64,000 nt of DNA. It comes from Todiramphus chloris collaris (taxonomy: Eukaryota > Chordata > Aves > Coraciiformes > Alcedinidae). The notes under the pieces were generated by a model that saw nothing but the letters and a program-made list of their open reading frames with translations, was not told where the DNA came from and ran no database searches. Below, in pieces: positions 36,165 to 48,700 of the stretch. The stretch lies in contig JANVCC010000167.1 of the NCBI GenBank assembly GCA_025345505.1, positions 1,031,926-1,095,925 on the forward strand, read 5' to 3'. The position numbers and the translations under genes are program-made. Each line of letters starts with the position of its first letter. Positions within the stretch are counted from its first letter, which is position 1.

Positions 36165-36606
36165 GGCGGTTCCCGCGGCAGAGCTGCTGCCGGACGCGAG
36201 TGTTTCGCCGGCGGGACGCGCCCCGCTCGGGCCGTCACTCGGGGCGGCGGTGGCCCGGCGGGAACCGCCCCTCGGCTCAGCCCCGCCCCGGTCTGCGGGC
36301 CCCACAGCGGAGAGCCAGCGGGGCGGGGGGGGGTGGGCGGGGACCGAGTTCTCCCCGCCCCCCGGGGCGCTCCGGCCAATGGGACCGCGGCGCTGGGGGT
36401 GAGGGCGTGGCGCTGGGAGGGGGGGAGGTGCGGCGTCGCAGGCACTCGCGATTGGCGGCGCTCCGGCCAATAGGAGGCGAGCTTGTTAAGAGGGCGCTTG
36501 GCGGCGGGCGGCCTGGAGCCAGTGGGGCTCGTTCGGTGCTAGGGGCTCCCGACTGCACCTCGGGCCTGGTCCTGCCGCCCGCTGGGATCTCGCTGCGGCT
36601 CGATCC
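36165..36606. promoter_or_regulatory. Bidirectional CpG-island promoter, HSD17B11/13 and NUDT9
   Basis: 442 bp separate the two divergent start codons. The stretch is CpG- and GC-rich, with CCAAT at 36376-36380 and 36467-36471, the inverted form ATTGG at 36451-36455, and GGGCGGGG-type GC boxes near 36320-36345. No TATA box is seen. CCAAT (NF-Y) and GC (Sp) boxes are typical of housekeeping head-to-head promoters. Start sites are not determined. Confidence 0.75.
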
Positions 36607-36746
36607 ATGCTGCTCTTCCTCGGCTCCCTGCGAGCGGCCGCCCTGCCCGTGACCGGCTTGGCTCGGGCAGTCGCCGTGTTCTCTGTCACCGTTGCGTTGT
36701 CCGCCCAGCCTGTCCCGGCCATTCTTCAGCGCCGGCCGCTCCTCAG
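36607..36746 (+). CDS. NUDT9: NUDT9 exon 1 (mitochondrial presequence)
   Basis: 140 coding nt, [15 protein letters not shown] onward, ending in CTCCTCAG at donor GTACTGTC. The phase-2 end plus T of exon 2 gives Ser. The sequence is not similar to the human presequence, as expected for targeting peptides; the start is the first ATG that stays in phase. Confidence 0.82.
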
Positions 36747-39700
36747 GTACTGTCACCTGCTGGAGGCCCAGCTTTCTGAGCCTCGGAGCGCGCCCGAGTC
36801 GGTTGCTGTGCTGCCTGTGGCTTCGCTGAGGCAATGCCCTGTTATGAGGGAGCAGCTGCCGCGATTCTGGGCCGAGATCTCGGCTGCCAGCTGCGGGGGA
36901 GCTTGACCTGTGCTTTGTGGCTTGGGGTGTCCCTTTTGGATGTGGCAGAAACAAAAAAACAGGCTGTCCTGGAAAGCTAAACTGCCACACTTTATGAAAG
37001 CGATGTAAAGTTAACTTGCATGTGGTGGCCGGCATCTTAGGGAGGATGCCCATTTCCTTATCTCTGATAAAGGTTTTCAATGAGTCTCAAGTTCCTTCCA
37101 AGTTGAATTGTGCTCTGGACAACATCACCTCCCCAGGGAATGTGACAGCAGGTGCCTGCTATATCCGTGAGCCAGGAATTCTCCATGTCAGCGTGCAGCA
37201 GAACCTACTCTCCTAGAGACACCTGAAGATTTAATAGCAGGAGTGGGGAGCCTAGAACTGGAACGGCTGGTTTTGAAAGAGCTGAGCTTGTTCTGCTCAT
37301 TGTAATCTAATACATCTGGCCTCAAAGGGCAGAGCTGAGAATGAATGCATGAGCTGCATTTTACTTTTTGCTCTGCAGCTTTTCTCATCATCCCCTCCCT
37401 GAGATGTTGTGGAAACCTCAATGCATTTTTGCAGAGGATTTTGCAGAGGAAGCAATGCTTAAGGGCTGATGGTCAGGTGTTGTCACTCAGTCTGTTAAGT
37501 GTTTTATTGGTAACTGGTCTTTCAGCTCCCCCAAACCCATAGCAAAATAAAATCACTGGAGACCTTGAGTATTTTTTTTTCTTTGATGTTAACTAATTTT
37601 ATAGTCTGCCTTTGAAATGGAAAACCAAGGTATGTGTTATCCTACTGCACCGAATGATGGCTTGGTGGTCATAGCAACTGGTAGAGCTGCATTGCATAGG
37701 CTTTTGGCTGTCTCATTCTTGCAATTACGTGGTCTACTGCTAGATGTGAGAGCAGGAGTTGAATAAGGCTGGGCTGAAGCGTTGATGAGATAGCAGCGTG
37801 GGGATTTAGTGTTCAAAAAGGCTTTTGTGCTGCATTTATGGGAGATAGATTTGAGGGTGATCAAGAGCTGGTCAGTGTTCCACGCAGTTTGGAACAGCAG
37901 CTCTAATTTCTAGCTTCTTGCTCATGCTCTGTGGCTAGTACAGCACTCTTCTGCTGAAGGCAAAAATCAGATTTATGGTTTGTATTTTTTTGGTCCAGGC
38001 ATAAATTTGCATGATGTCTGAAAGAAGCAGTTATTTATTAGAGAGCTGCTCTATGGAAAAAGCCAAGTCTGTTCTCCTTGCTGTAATATACTCTCAGAAT
38101 CACTAAGGCTGGAAAAGCCCCCTGAGATCATCAAGTCCAGCCTATGATGCCACGCCACCACACTCAGTGCCACATCCAGCCTTTCTTTAAACACCTGCAG
38201 GGATGGTGGCTCCACCGCCTCCCTGGGCAGCCCATTCCAATGTCTGATCACCCTCTGTCAGGAAGTGCTTCCTGATTTCCAGCTGAAAGCCCTCCTGGTG
38301 CAGCTCCAGGCCATGGCCTCTCCTCCTGTCACTGGTTGCCTGGGAGAAGCGCCCAGTCCTCACCTGACTACACCCTCCCTTCAGGGAGTTGGAGAGAGTG
38401 ACAAGGTGCCCCCTGAGTCTCCTCTTCTCCAGGCTAAACAACCCCAGCTCCCTCGGCCTCTCCTCATCAGACTTTTTTCCTTCTAGTCCCTTCGTCAGCC
38501 TCGTTGTCTCCTCTGGGCCTGCTGCAGCACCTCAACATCCCTCTGGAAGTGAGGGGTCCAGAAGCGGAGGTTCTCACCACTTCTGAGTACAGGGAGAAAA
38601 TCCCATCCCTAGTCCTGCTGGCCACACTATTCCTGATCCAAGCCAGGATGCCATTGTCCCTCTGGGCCACCTTGGCACACTGCTGGCTCATGTTCAGCTG
38701 GGTGTCCACCAGCACTCCCAGTCTCTCTCCACTGGGCTGCTCTCCAGCCACTCCTCCCCTAGTCTGCAGTGCTGCCTGGGGTTATTATGGCCAAAGGGCA
38801 GGACCCTGCACTTCGTCCTGTTGAACTTCATACCGTTGACCTTGGCCCATCGACCCAGCCTGGCCAGGTCCCCCTGCAGCATCTTCCTACCCTCCAGCAG
38901 AACAACACTCTTCACAGTTTGGTGTCATCCACAAATGTACTGAGGGTAGACTCAATCCCCACATCCATCAGTAAAGATGTTGAACAGATACTCTGCAGAT
39001 CTGGAGTGTTGTGTCCAGTTCTGGGCTCTCCAGTTCAAGAGGGACAGGGAAATACTGGAGAGAGTCCAAGGGAGGCTATGAGGATGATGAAGGGACTGGA
39101 ACATCTCTCTGGTGAGGAAAGGCTGAGAGCCCTGGGGCTGTTTGGCCTGGAGAAGAGAAGCCTGAGAGGGGATCTTATGAATGGCTACAAATATCTGAGG
39201 GGTGGGGGTCAAGTGGAAGGGGCCAGGCTCTTGTCAGTGGTGCCCTGGGATAGGACAAGGGACAACAGTCACAAAGTGGAACACAGGAAGTTCCACCTCA
39301 ACATGAGAAAAAGCTTCTTTGCTGTGAGGGTGCCAGAGCCTGGAAGAGGCTGCCCAGAGAGGTGGTGGAGTCTCCTTCTCTGGAGACTTTCCAACCGCCC
39401 ACAGATCTGCTCCTGTGTGGGCTGCCCTGCTCTGGCAGGGGGGTTGGACTCAGTGATCTGATATGATAGATCACGATATGATAGAGTTTAATATTAAACA
39501 AGGGGGAACTAGAGCAGTAAGTAGGACTCCAATCCTGGACTTCCGCAGGGCTGACTTTGAACTCTTCAAAGATCTACTTGCTGGAATCCCATGGGCTAGT
39601 ACTCTGGAGGGTAAAGGAGCCCAAGAAAGTTGGTTAATTTTTAAAAACCAGTTTCTTCAGGCCCAGGATAGATGTATTCCCTTGAGGAAAAAAATCTGGA

Positions 39701-42700
39701 AGGCATACTAGGAGACCCACATGGATGAGCAGGGAGCTTTTGAAGGAGATTTCAAGGAAGAAAGAATGATACAATTCTGGACTGGTCGGTTGGGAAAATT
39801 ATAGAGAAGTAGTCAGGGCATGTAGGAAGGCAATAAGGAAGGCCAAAGCCCTCTTAGAGCTTAAGTTGGTGAGTCAGGTAAAAGAGAATAAGAAAAGTTT
39901 CTTTAAATACGTAAGTGCCAAGAGGAAGAAAAAGGAAAGTATGGGGCCACTGCTGAATGAGAAAGCAGTCTTAATAACCGAGGATGCAGAGAAGGCAGAG
40001 TTGCTCAACACCTTCTTTGCTTCAGTCTTTTCTTCTAAGACCAGCCCCTGTGAACTCCAGTCCCTGGTTGAAGGGGAGAAAGCCTGGGGAAAGGATAACT
40101 TTCCACTGGTCAGTCAATACTGGGTTAAGGACCAGTTAAGTAAGTTGAATATGCATAAGTCCATGGGCCCTGATGAGATGCACCCAAGAGTGCTGAGCGA
40201 ATTGGTTGATGTTACTGCCCTGCCACTCTCCATCATTTTTGCAAAATCATGGCAAACGGGAGAGGTGCCGGAGGACTGGAGGAAAGCCAATGTCACTCCA
40301 GCCTTCAAAAAGGGCAGGAAAGAGATTCCAGAAAACTACAGACCAGTCAGTTTTACCTCCATCCCTGGAAAGATAATGGAGAAGCTCATTCTGGAGGTTA
40401 TCTCTAGGCACATGGAAGATAAGAAGGTTATCAGGAGTAGTCAGCATGGGTTTACCAAGGGGAAGTCATGCTTGACTAATCTAATAGCCTTCTATGATGT
40501 TGTAACTGGATGGCTAGATGCAGGGAGACCAGTGGATATAGTCTATCTTGACCTTAGCAAGGCTTTTGACACAGTCTCCCATAACATCCTTGTGGAGAAG
40601 CTTGGGAAGTACGGGATAGAAGAGCAGGTAGTAAGATGGATTAGTAACTGCTTGGACAATAGAGTCCAGAGCGTGGTGGTCAATGGTGCCAAATCCAGCT
40701 GGAGAGCTGTAACCAGTGGAGTCCCCAAGGGATTGGTGCTGGGTCCGGTCCTGTTCAACATCTTTATCAACATGACAGGACAGAGTGTCTGCTCAGCAAG
40801 TTTGCTGATGACACAAAACTGGGAGGATCGGCAGATACACCTGCTGAAAGCTGTGCAGCCATCCAGCGAGACTTGGACAGGTTGGAGAACTGCGCAGGGC
40901 AGAACCTGGACAACGGAGGGCTACAAGGATGATGAAGGGACTGGAGCACATTCCTTATGAGGAGAGGCTGAGACACCTGGGGCTCTTTAGTCTGGAAAAG
41001 AGAAGACTGAGAGGGGATTTGATAAATGTTTATAAATATGAGGGCTAAGTGTCAAGAGGAAAGGGACAGCCTCTTCTCAGTCGTGCCTTGTGATAGGACT
41101 AGGGGGAATGGATATAAGCTGGAGCACAAGAGGTTCCACCTTAACATGAGGAACTTCTCTACAGTAAGGGTCACAGAGCACTGGAACAGGCTGCCCAGAG
41201 AGGTTGTGGAGTCTCCTTCTCTGGAGATTCTCAAAACTCACCTGGATGCGTTCCTGAGTGACCTGTGTTAGGGTAGATTAGGCTGTAGGTTAGATTAGGT
41301 TGTAGGGGAGATTAGGTTGTAGGGTAGATTATATGATCCTGCCCTGGCAGGGGGGTTGAACTCGAAGATATCCAAGGTCCCTTTCAACCCCTAACACTCT
41401 AACATTCTGTGATCTCCAGAGGTCCCTTCCAACCCCCACCATTCTATGATCTGTGGTTTAATAACAGGGTTAAAGCCTAATGAATGCTTTTTTTTCTTTT
41501 TTTTTTTTTTTTCTTTCAGTAACTCATCTGCGAACTGCTGGTCCCACTTGCACCCTGTTAAAATGTTCAGCAGTTACAATGTTGAGTTCCACCACAGCAA
41601 AGCTCTCACCTCCCCATATCCAGGATCACGTGTGGAGCGTGGGGAAGTTCCTGAAGATAAAGTGGGCTGGCTGATTGAGTGGAAAGACTATAATCCTGTG
41701 GAGTACACTGCCAGGTCTGTGCTGGCTGGACCTACTTGGGCAGATCCCCAAATCAAGTGAGTGGCAATCGTGGCTTTGGTTTTTAATTCCTCGGAATGTG
41801 GAAGCAGGCAATAGTGAGCATCTGAGTGAATAAAATCATCAGCTCAAGTGATGTGTGATGTTGCAGTGATGGGTAAAAGTCAAGACCTAGAAAAATGATG
41901 GTGAGAGAACTGAATGGTTTGGCTTGGCTGGGAAAGGCTTTGACAAGTGGTTTTGCTGGTGATTGACATCAGTAGGGTTAACTGGAATAACAGACAGCAG
42001 TTGATGCTGTGTAGTGCTGCTTCTGTGTTGTGAGCGAAGTAAAAATGTCCTAACTCTCTAGGAATTCAGAACATTTCCAGAATATGCTTGTTTGTTCACA
42101 GAGAGAATGCAAGATGAGGAAAGAATTAATGTAGAATTGTAGTTCTTGAGTGCTCTGACTCCAGAAATGGGACAGATTGAATGCTTGACTAATTCTCTTC
42201 TTTTTTCTTTTTGGTGAATGTGTGTGTTCATTCTTCCTGATCATGTGAATATATTCTGTGTATTCTTGGCTAGAAAGTTGCATGCATCTAGTGTGACTTG
42301 GTGTGAAATGGTGATTCCAGCGTATCCATATCTGTGTAGAAATATCAGAAGACAATGACACGAGATTTCAGCCTCACTTTCCTTGTTTCCCACTGCCACG
42401 TGAACATGTGCTTCTGTTTGCTCTTCATTTGGATAATATTCTGCTGATACTCCTCAGATTGTAGGTGCTACTGATGTTCTGCCCAGGCATAGTTGGCAAA
42501 GCATCGGGTAAACTTTTAGTAGATGTCGGTAATAATTGAAAATAGAATCATAGAATGGTCAGGGCTGGAAGGGACCTTAAAGATCATCCAGTTCCAACCC
42601 CCTGCCATGGGCAGGGACACCTCCCACTAGAGCAGGTTGCTCACAGCCCCATCCAGCCTGGGCTGAAACACTTCCAAGGATGGGGCTTCCACCACCTCTC

Positions 42701-45700
42701 TGGGCAGCCTGTTCCAGTGTCTCACCACCCTCCTGGGGAAGAAATTCTTCCTAATGTCTAACCTGAATCAACCTATCTCTAGTTTTAATCCATTCCCTCC
42801 AGTCCTATCACTGCCCCACAGCCTAACAAGTCCCTCCCCAGCTTTCTTGTAGCCCCCTTCAGATACTGGAAGTCCACAATAAGGTCTCCCTGGAGCCTTC
42901 TCTTCTCCAGACTGAACAACCTGAACTCTCTCAGTCTGTCGTCACAGGAGAGGTTCTCCAGCCCTCTGAGCATCCTCCTGATCCTTCTCTGGGCATGTTC
43001 CACTAATAGAGTGATCTTCATTATTTTTTATTATTATTATTTGTTTAGGTGTTAGTGTAACTTCCCAAATGAATTGTGTGGAAGAAGCCAGTCTGTAGTT
43101 TGAAACCTTTGATGATTTGTGAGGAGTTGTTCTGGGGAGAGGAAAAACACTTCTGTAGACAACTGCTTCTCTAACAGCTTCCAGAGGTGCATATAGGAGA
43201 TTGGCCTTGAGCTAGCTTTGAAAATTGGTGATTAATACCTTGCCACTCTGATAAGTTACAGCTAATAACTGCCTTCTCAGTTGTTTTGGGTTTTAATTAG
43301 CAAAATCTTGTGTAGCTTTATGAATGGGTGTCTTTCTTTGTGCTCTAACCTTCCCAAAGCACCATTGAAACACTGTCTAAATGAAAATCTAGAGAGATGC
43401 AGTGTTAAGTACTTCAGAGGGGCTTGCTTCTGTCTGCAGAACTAAATAAAAGGAGACTGATCAGTGAAGGCTGAGATTTTAGAGCCTCCTAGAGAAAAGG
43501 GAGGGCCTGTAACTTTAGTGCTGGGAGAAACTGCTCATTGCTCAAGGGAGTGTTGCTGATCTGGTGGTTGGCTTTCAAGCTGTTGTGGGGCAGAGGGGTG
43601 GTTTGGGTTTTATACCTTCTCTCTATTGAATTCTTTTCCACCTAGTGATCAAGGGTTTTCTCCCAAATTCAACGAGAGAGATGGAGAAGTGGAGAGGAAG
43701 AGTCTGAATGGCTTGTACGTGATTGAAAACGGGAGGCCCCGGTGAGTGTGGTGGTTTTTTTTCTTGTTTTATTTCCATGTTCGTTGCAGTGATGTCGTTT
43801 CAGAGCTCTCACAGGTCTGTCAGTTTTGATACATGGTACCTGTTAGGAGAAAATCAAGATAGTCTTCACTAGAGACAGGAAAAATGATACCTCAGGGTTC
43901 CTTCTGGAAGCAGGTTATGGCAGAGAGGCACTAAAAGGTTAGCCAGTGTCACCATGACAGGGCATTGTGGTGACACTCGAGTCAGAGGAGATCTGACATT
44001 TCTAATAGTAGGACCTGTTGAATTGTTTCAGAAGCTTTTCTGCCACTTGTATACTGTGGCAGAAGAGAAGAGGATTTTCTTCCGCAGACCAGGCATGGCA
44101 GAGCACAGGTGGTGCTGGAGCAGGTCCAGAGAAGGGCAAGGAAGCTGGGTCTGGGGAACATGTCTAATGAGGAGAGGCTGAGGGAGCTGGGGTGGTTTAG
44201 TCTGGAGAAGAGGAGGCTGAGGGGAGACCTTCTCACTCTCCACTCCTCCTGAAAGGAGGTTGTGGAAAGACAGGTCTCTTCTCACAGGTAATTAGTGCCA
44301 GAACTAGAGGGAATGGCCTCAAGCTGCACCAGGGGAGGTTTAAACTGGACATGGGGAAAAATTGTTTCACTGGAAGGGTTGTTTGGAATGGAACAGGCTG
44401 CCCAGGGAGGGGGTTGAGTCCCCATCCCTGGAGGGGCTTAAAAGCCACCTAGATGTGTTGCCTGGGGACATGGCTGAGAGGTGGACTGGGTAGAGTAGAG
44501 TGAATAGTTGGACTTGATTCTCTTAAGGGTCTTTTCCAACCCCAATGTTTCTATGATTCTCTGGGTAAGATCACCTAAAAATAATTGAACAGTCTGTGCA
44601 TCTGTAGCCTTGGAAACCAGATTCCATTTCCTGACAAGATTCTGTGCACAGTAACACTTGCCCAGGTGTATTTTAGGACACAAGGACTGGGAAGTGACAA
44701 AGACATTCTGTGCATTTCCTTTCTTTGTGCAATCAAACACAAAAAGAGGTTGATGGAGAAAGCCACGCTTGGTCTCTCTTGCTCTTTAAAGCACTGGAAT
44801 GCAGATTGCTACCCTTTCCTTTATTATTTAAGCTTCTTTAAATCTACTTTTTGGTGGGTTTGGTTTTTTGTGTTGATTTATTTTGTGTGTGTGTGTTGGT
44901 TTTCTTTGGTTTGGTTTTTTTTTTTAGAATACTCAAAGCGTATTTTAAATGTGGGGAAGTTATTCTGTCTCATATGCTGTGCCACTTATTTCAGAAACCC
45001 AGCAGGAAGGACTGGCCTGACAGGCAGAGGATTGTTAGGGCGCTGGGGACCAAACCATGCTGCTGATCCTGTCATCACTAGGTAAGGGACAGGTGACTGA
45101 AAGGTGCCCTGCAAACAAAACAAACAAAAAAACAAAAGAAACACAAACCCCATAAAAACATGAATTTTGCTTTTCCTGTGCAGCTCTGGACAGCCTGTTA
45201 CTTTTCATGGACCTTTTGGTTGTGTTTCTCTATGCCTAAGCCCCTTCCGATATGAGTGTCTGAATGGAAAGAGTCTTATTTTATTTATGTCTGAAATTCA
45301 TAAGGTTTTTTTTTAGTCTTTGTCTCTGGAAAGAGTCAGGACTCATTGCTGATGAGCAGTCGCTGCTGAAATGCTGAGGAAGCAGATTAAAAAAAACCCA
45401 AACCAAGCAAACCCAAAAAGCAACCCACCAAACAACTCAAGAAGTGTAACTGAAGAGAAACACGTTATAATCTTCAGTCTCAGATACAAAAGCTGAAAGG
45501 GTTGAGTGGTGTATATCATATGCCAAAGGGTGAGGTGTGTTAACTTGCAAAAGTAGGTTGGGGTTTTTTTTGTCCTAATGACTCAACTGGAAAAAAAAGG
45601 AAAATAAAATCAGAATGGTGTGCTTGTTTTTGCCCTAAGAAATACAAAGTTGGCCTAATATTTTATAGGAGAGGGTGAGGTTAGGATCCTCTTTGCGTCA

Positions 45701-48700
45701 GCTCAATTTTAATGGTGCTTTTCTAGCAGGAGGTGGGGTTAGGATCCTCTTTATGTCAGTGTATGCTCTATTTTAACGGTGCTTTTGCCAGCAGGATCTG
45801 CTTGTACGTGCTGGTTTACACAAAGCCTTCAGGAAAGGTTGTGTACTTTGAGGGGCAAAGGACCAAGTGCCACGCTGAAGACTATCAGCGTGGCTACTGA
45901 AATGTGGCTCTTGGGCAGTTTCTGCCCTTTGCAGGAGCTGCTGCTGTCAGCGTGGCTACTGAAATGTGGCTCTTGGGCAGTTTCTGCCCTTTTCAGGAGC
46001 TGCTGTTGCTAGCGTGGCTACTGAAATGTGTCTCTTGGGCAGTTTCTGCCCTTTCCACTGAGGGGAAAACAACCTGGTGGGTAGAGATGCGTGGAAAAAC
46101 TCAGTGCTTTGCCTTTGGTTGCCAAGGCATTGGTTGGGGTGTCCTGTCCCCTCCCTGAGTGTTCTTTCTCTGCTTTGTTTGCCCTCAGACAGCTGACAGC
46201 ACGGGCACCTTGCTGCTGCGTCACAAAGTGACAAAGCACGTTCTTGTTTGTCGTTTGCAGATGGAAGAGGGATGGAAGAGGCAATAAAGTTGCTCATCCA
46301 GTTACTGGCAAAAACATCTTACAGTTCATAGCCATCAAGAGGAAAGACTGTGGGGAGTGGGCCATTCCAGGGGTAAGAGCAAAGCTCCCAAGCTAGTAGG
46401 CATTTCCCCACCAGTAAGACCCCAAGGTGCGATCAAAGCGTGCTTTTCTACGAACAACCTCACGTGGCAGAGATGAGGAGGAATGCTTCTTGAAATACCA
46501 AGCATCAACTGGTGTCCCTTCTGCTGTTGCCACGTGTTCAGGTGACATTGGTGTTGAATTCTGACCATGTCTCTTGCTTAATGCAGGCACACTTTAATCT
46601 GTCGCAGGTTTGGAAGGATGCGCGTGCTCGCTCTCTGCAACTAAGTGTAAAATTCCTCCTCTGCCCAGAGGTGGATGTAATATACTATGAGCCAAATGGG
46701 AGTAAATCCAAGTGGAATCTTGATATAGTGATTTATTTTTGTCTCTTCCCCTGCCTCTCAGGGGATGGTGGACCCAGGGGAGAAGATCAGCTCTACCCTG
46801 AAGCGAGAATTTCAGGAGGAAGCCTTGAACTCCTTGCAGAAGTCACCTGAGGAGAAAGCAGAATTGGAGAAGCAACTTGAGAAGCTGTTCAGCCAGGAGC
46901 ACTTCGTGGTGAGCTCTGTCTCTTGTGATAGCCTCTTGAGCAATGTGTGTAACTCCCAGCTGTATGGAACTTGAAAAAGTGTAGCTGAAATGAGGAGAAC
47001 TTAGGTTCTCATGGTAGGAACAGGAAGGGACTATTGAAAACTCTGTAAAGGCAAATGTATTGAAGGGTGGAAATAGTTCTTCCTATTGATTCTGCTGGGT
47101 TTTGTGACACTGAGCTTCTTTTGGCTTGTTTGGGGCTTTAGGTGTACAGAGGATACGTGGACGACCCTCGTAACACTGATAACGCCTGGATGGAAACGGA
47201 GGCTGTAAACTATCATGATGAAACTGGTGGGTATCTGCATGTATGCTCTGGGCTGCCTTTTTACCCCTAAATGTTGGTTAGAAATTGGGGCATATGTTGG
47301 GCTGAGATTGACAGTGAAGCTGGGGCTCTGTGCGAGTCGTGTGTAAAATATGGACTAAAGCCAACGGGCGCGAGGGGCTCTTGTCTCCTGAGATGTTCAG
47401 CCATGACAGGTAATTGTCATTCCCCTTTGCTTTCTGTCAGTCTTGAGCTAAAGATACAGACTTTTCCTGAAAGTTACTTGTCTCTCAGGTAGTTCTAAGC
47501 TATGCACTGTGTGCCTTCATATGGAGACAACATTGGACAAGGGCTCCTTCTCATCACAGTATTTATCCTGAGTTGGTTTAATTTTCCTTTTGAATGAGTC
47601 TGGGGTGGAAGGAAAGTGTTTCTTTTGATATGTTTCCTTTAGTAGGTAGTGTGTGCTTCAGGAGCATTGCCTCTGGCTGCTCGTGGGCTTCACTGTGTTT
47701 AATACTTGGGTGTTGTAGTTAGTTTCTCTGAGACCTTTTATCTCAGTTCTGGCAGAGTAGTTGTTGGACCTTATTTTACTAATATAACTTAGTAATGTAT
47801 ATATATATTTATATATAAATATAAATAAAGTAATGGGCATACATTGCTAGTTCTTAGATTGATTTGCTATCTTGGATTCCCATCTCTCACCTTTTAAGCT
47901 AAATTAATCTAATTAGATGTCTCTGACTTGTTAGTCAGAGACTTCATATAGAGATACGTGTTTTGAGTAGTAGGTGCCAGTGGTGAAGTTTCATATGTCC
48001 TTGATTTATCAGCCCCCAGAAACAGTGAAGATACTGTTCCTTTGTTCTTTGTTTCTAATACCCATCCTGTAATACTTCTAAAAGAATCTCTGGCTGATGT
48101 CTGTGAAGTCCTTGGAAACAGAGTAAGGAAATTTGAGAGCACTTCAGAAGGCTCTCTGCATCCATCCTGAAGTACTATTGTTTTATTTTCAGACCTCTAA
48201 TACAAAGTTAATTATTCTGGTTTTCCATAAGCAGATATACATTTCAGAATTCAGTTTTGTCCTGTAGAGTAGTGTCACCTGAGAAAGAAAACAGTCAAAT
48301 GTTGGCCAAACAAAAACCAAGGCACAGGGATTGGCTAAACTTGTGTCATGATGATATCTAGTAACCTCTCATGCTGATGGTGGTACCCTAGGAGTGGTAA
48401 CAAGGAGTTAACACCACCTCTGCCATTCAGGTTCGCCTTAAAATCCTGTAAGTATGAAAATGCTTTCTGGTACAAAATTAACGAGGAACTTAATTGGTTT
48501 CTCTGCTTCATGGGAAGCAGTTGAAGGCTGCTGCCCGTGAAGGAGCTGTGTGTAAGGGCAGAACTGGTCAGATCTGAGGTTTAAGCAGAAAAGAAGATGC
48601 AATAGCATGTCCTAACTCTTTGTTTGGTGAACAGGGGAGACAATGGATAATTTGCCTCTGGAAGCAGGTGATGATGCTGGAGCAGTCAAGTGGGTTGACA

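Noticed and set aside
35916-37080. Long minus-strand frames extending upstream of HSD17B exon 1
   Set aside because: The extension runs through the CpG island and into NUDT9 exon 1; only the part from the ATG at 36164 to the donor at 35954 matches the family.
45887-46057. Possible CRISPR-like array
   Set aside because: The repeats are contiguous without unique spacers, and the DNA is vertebrate; it is a minisatellite.
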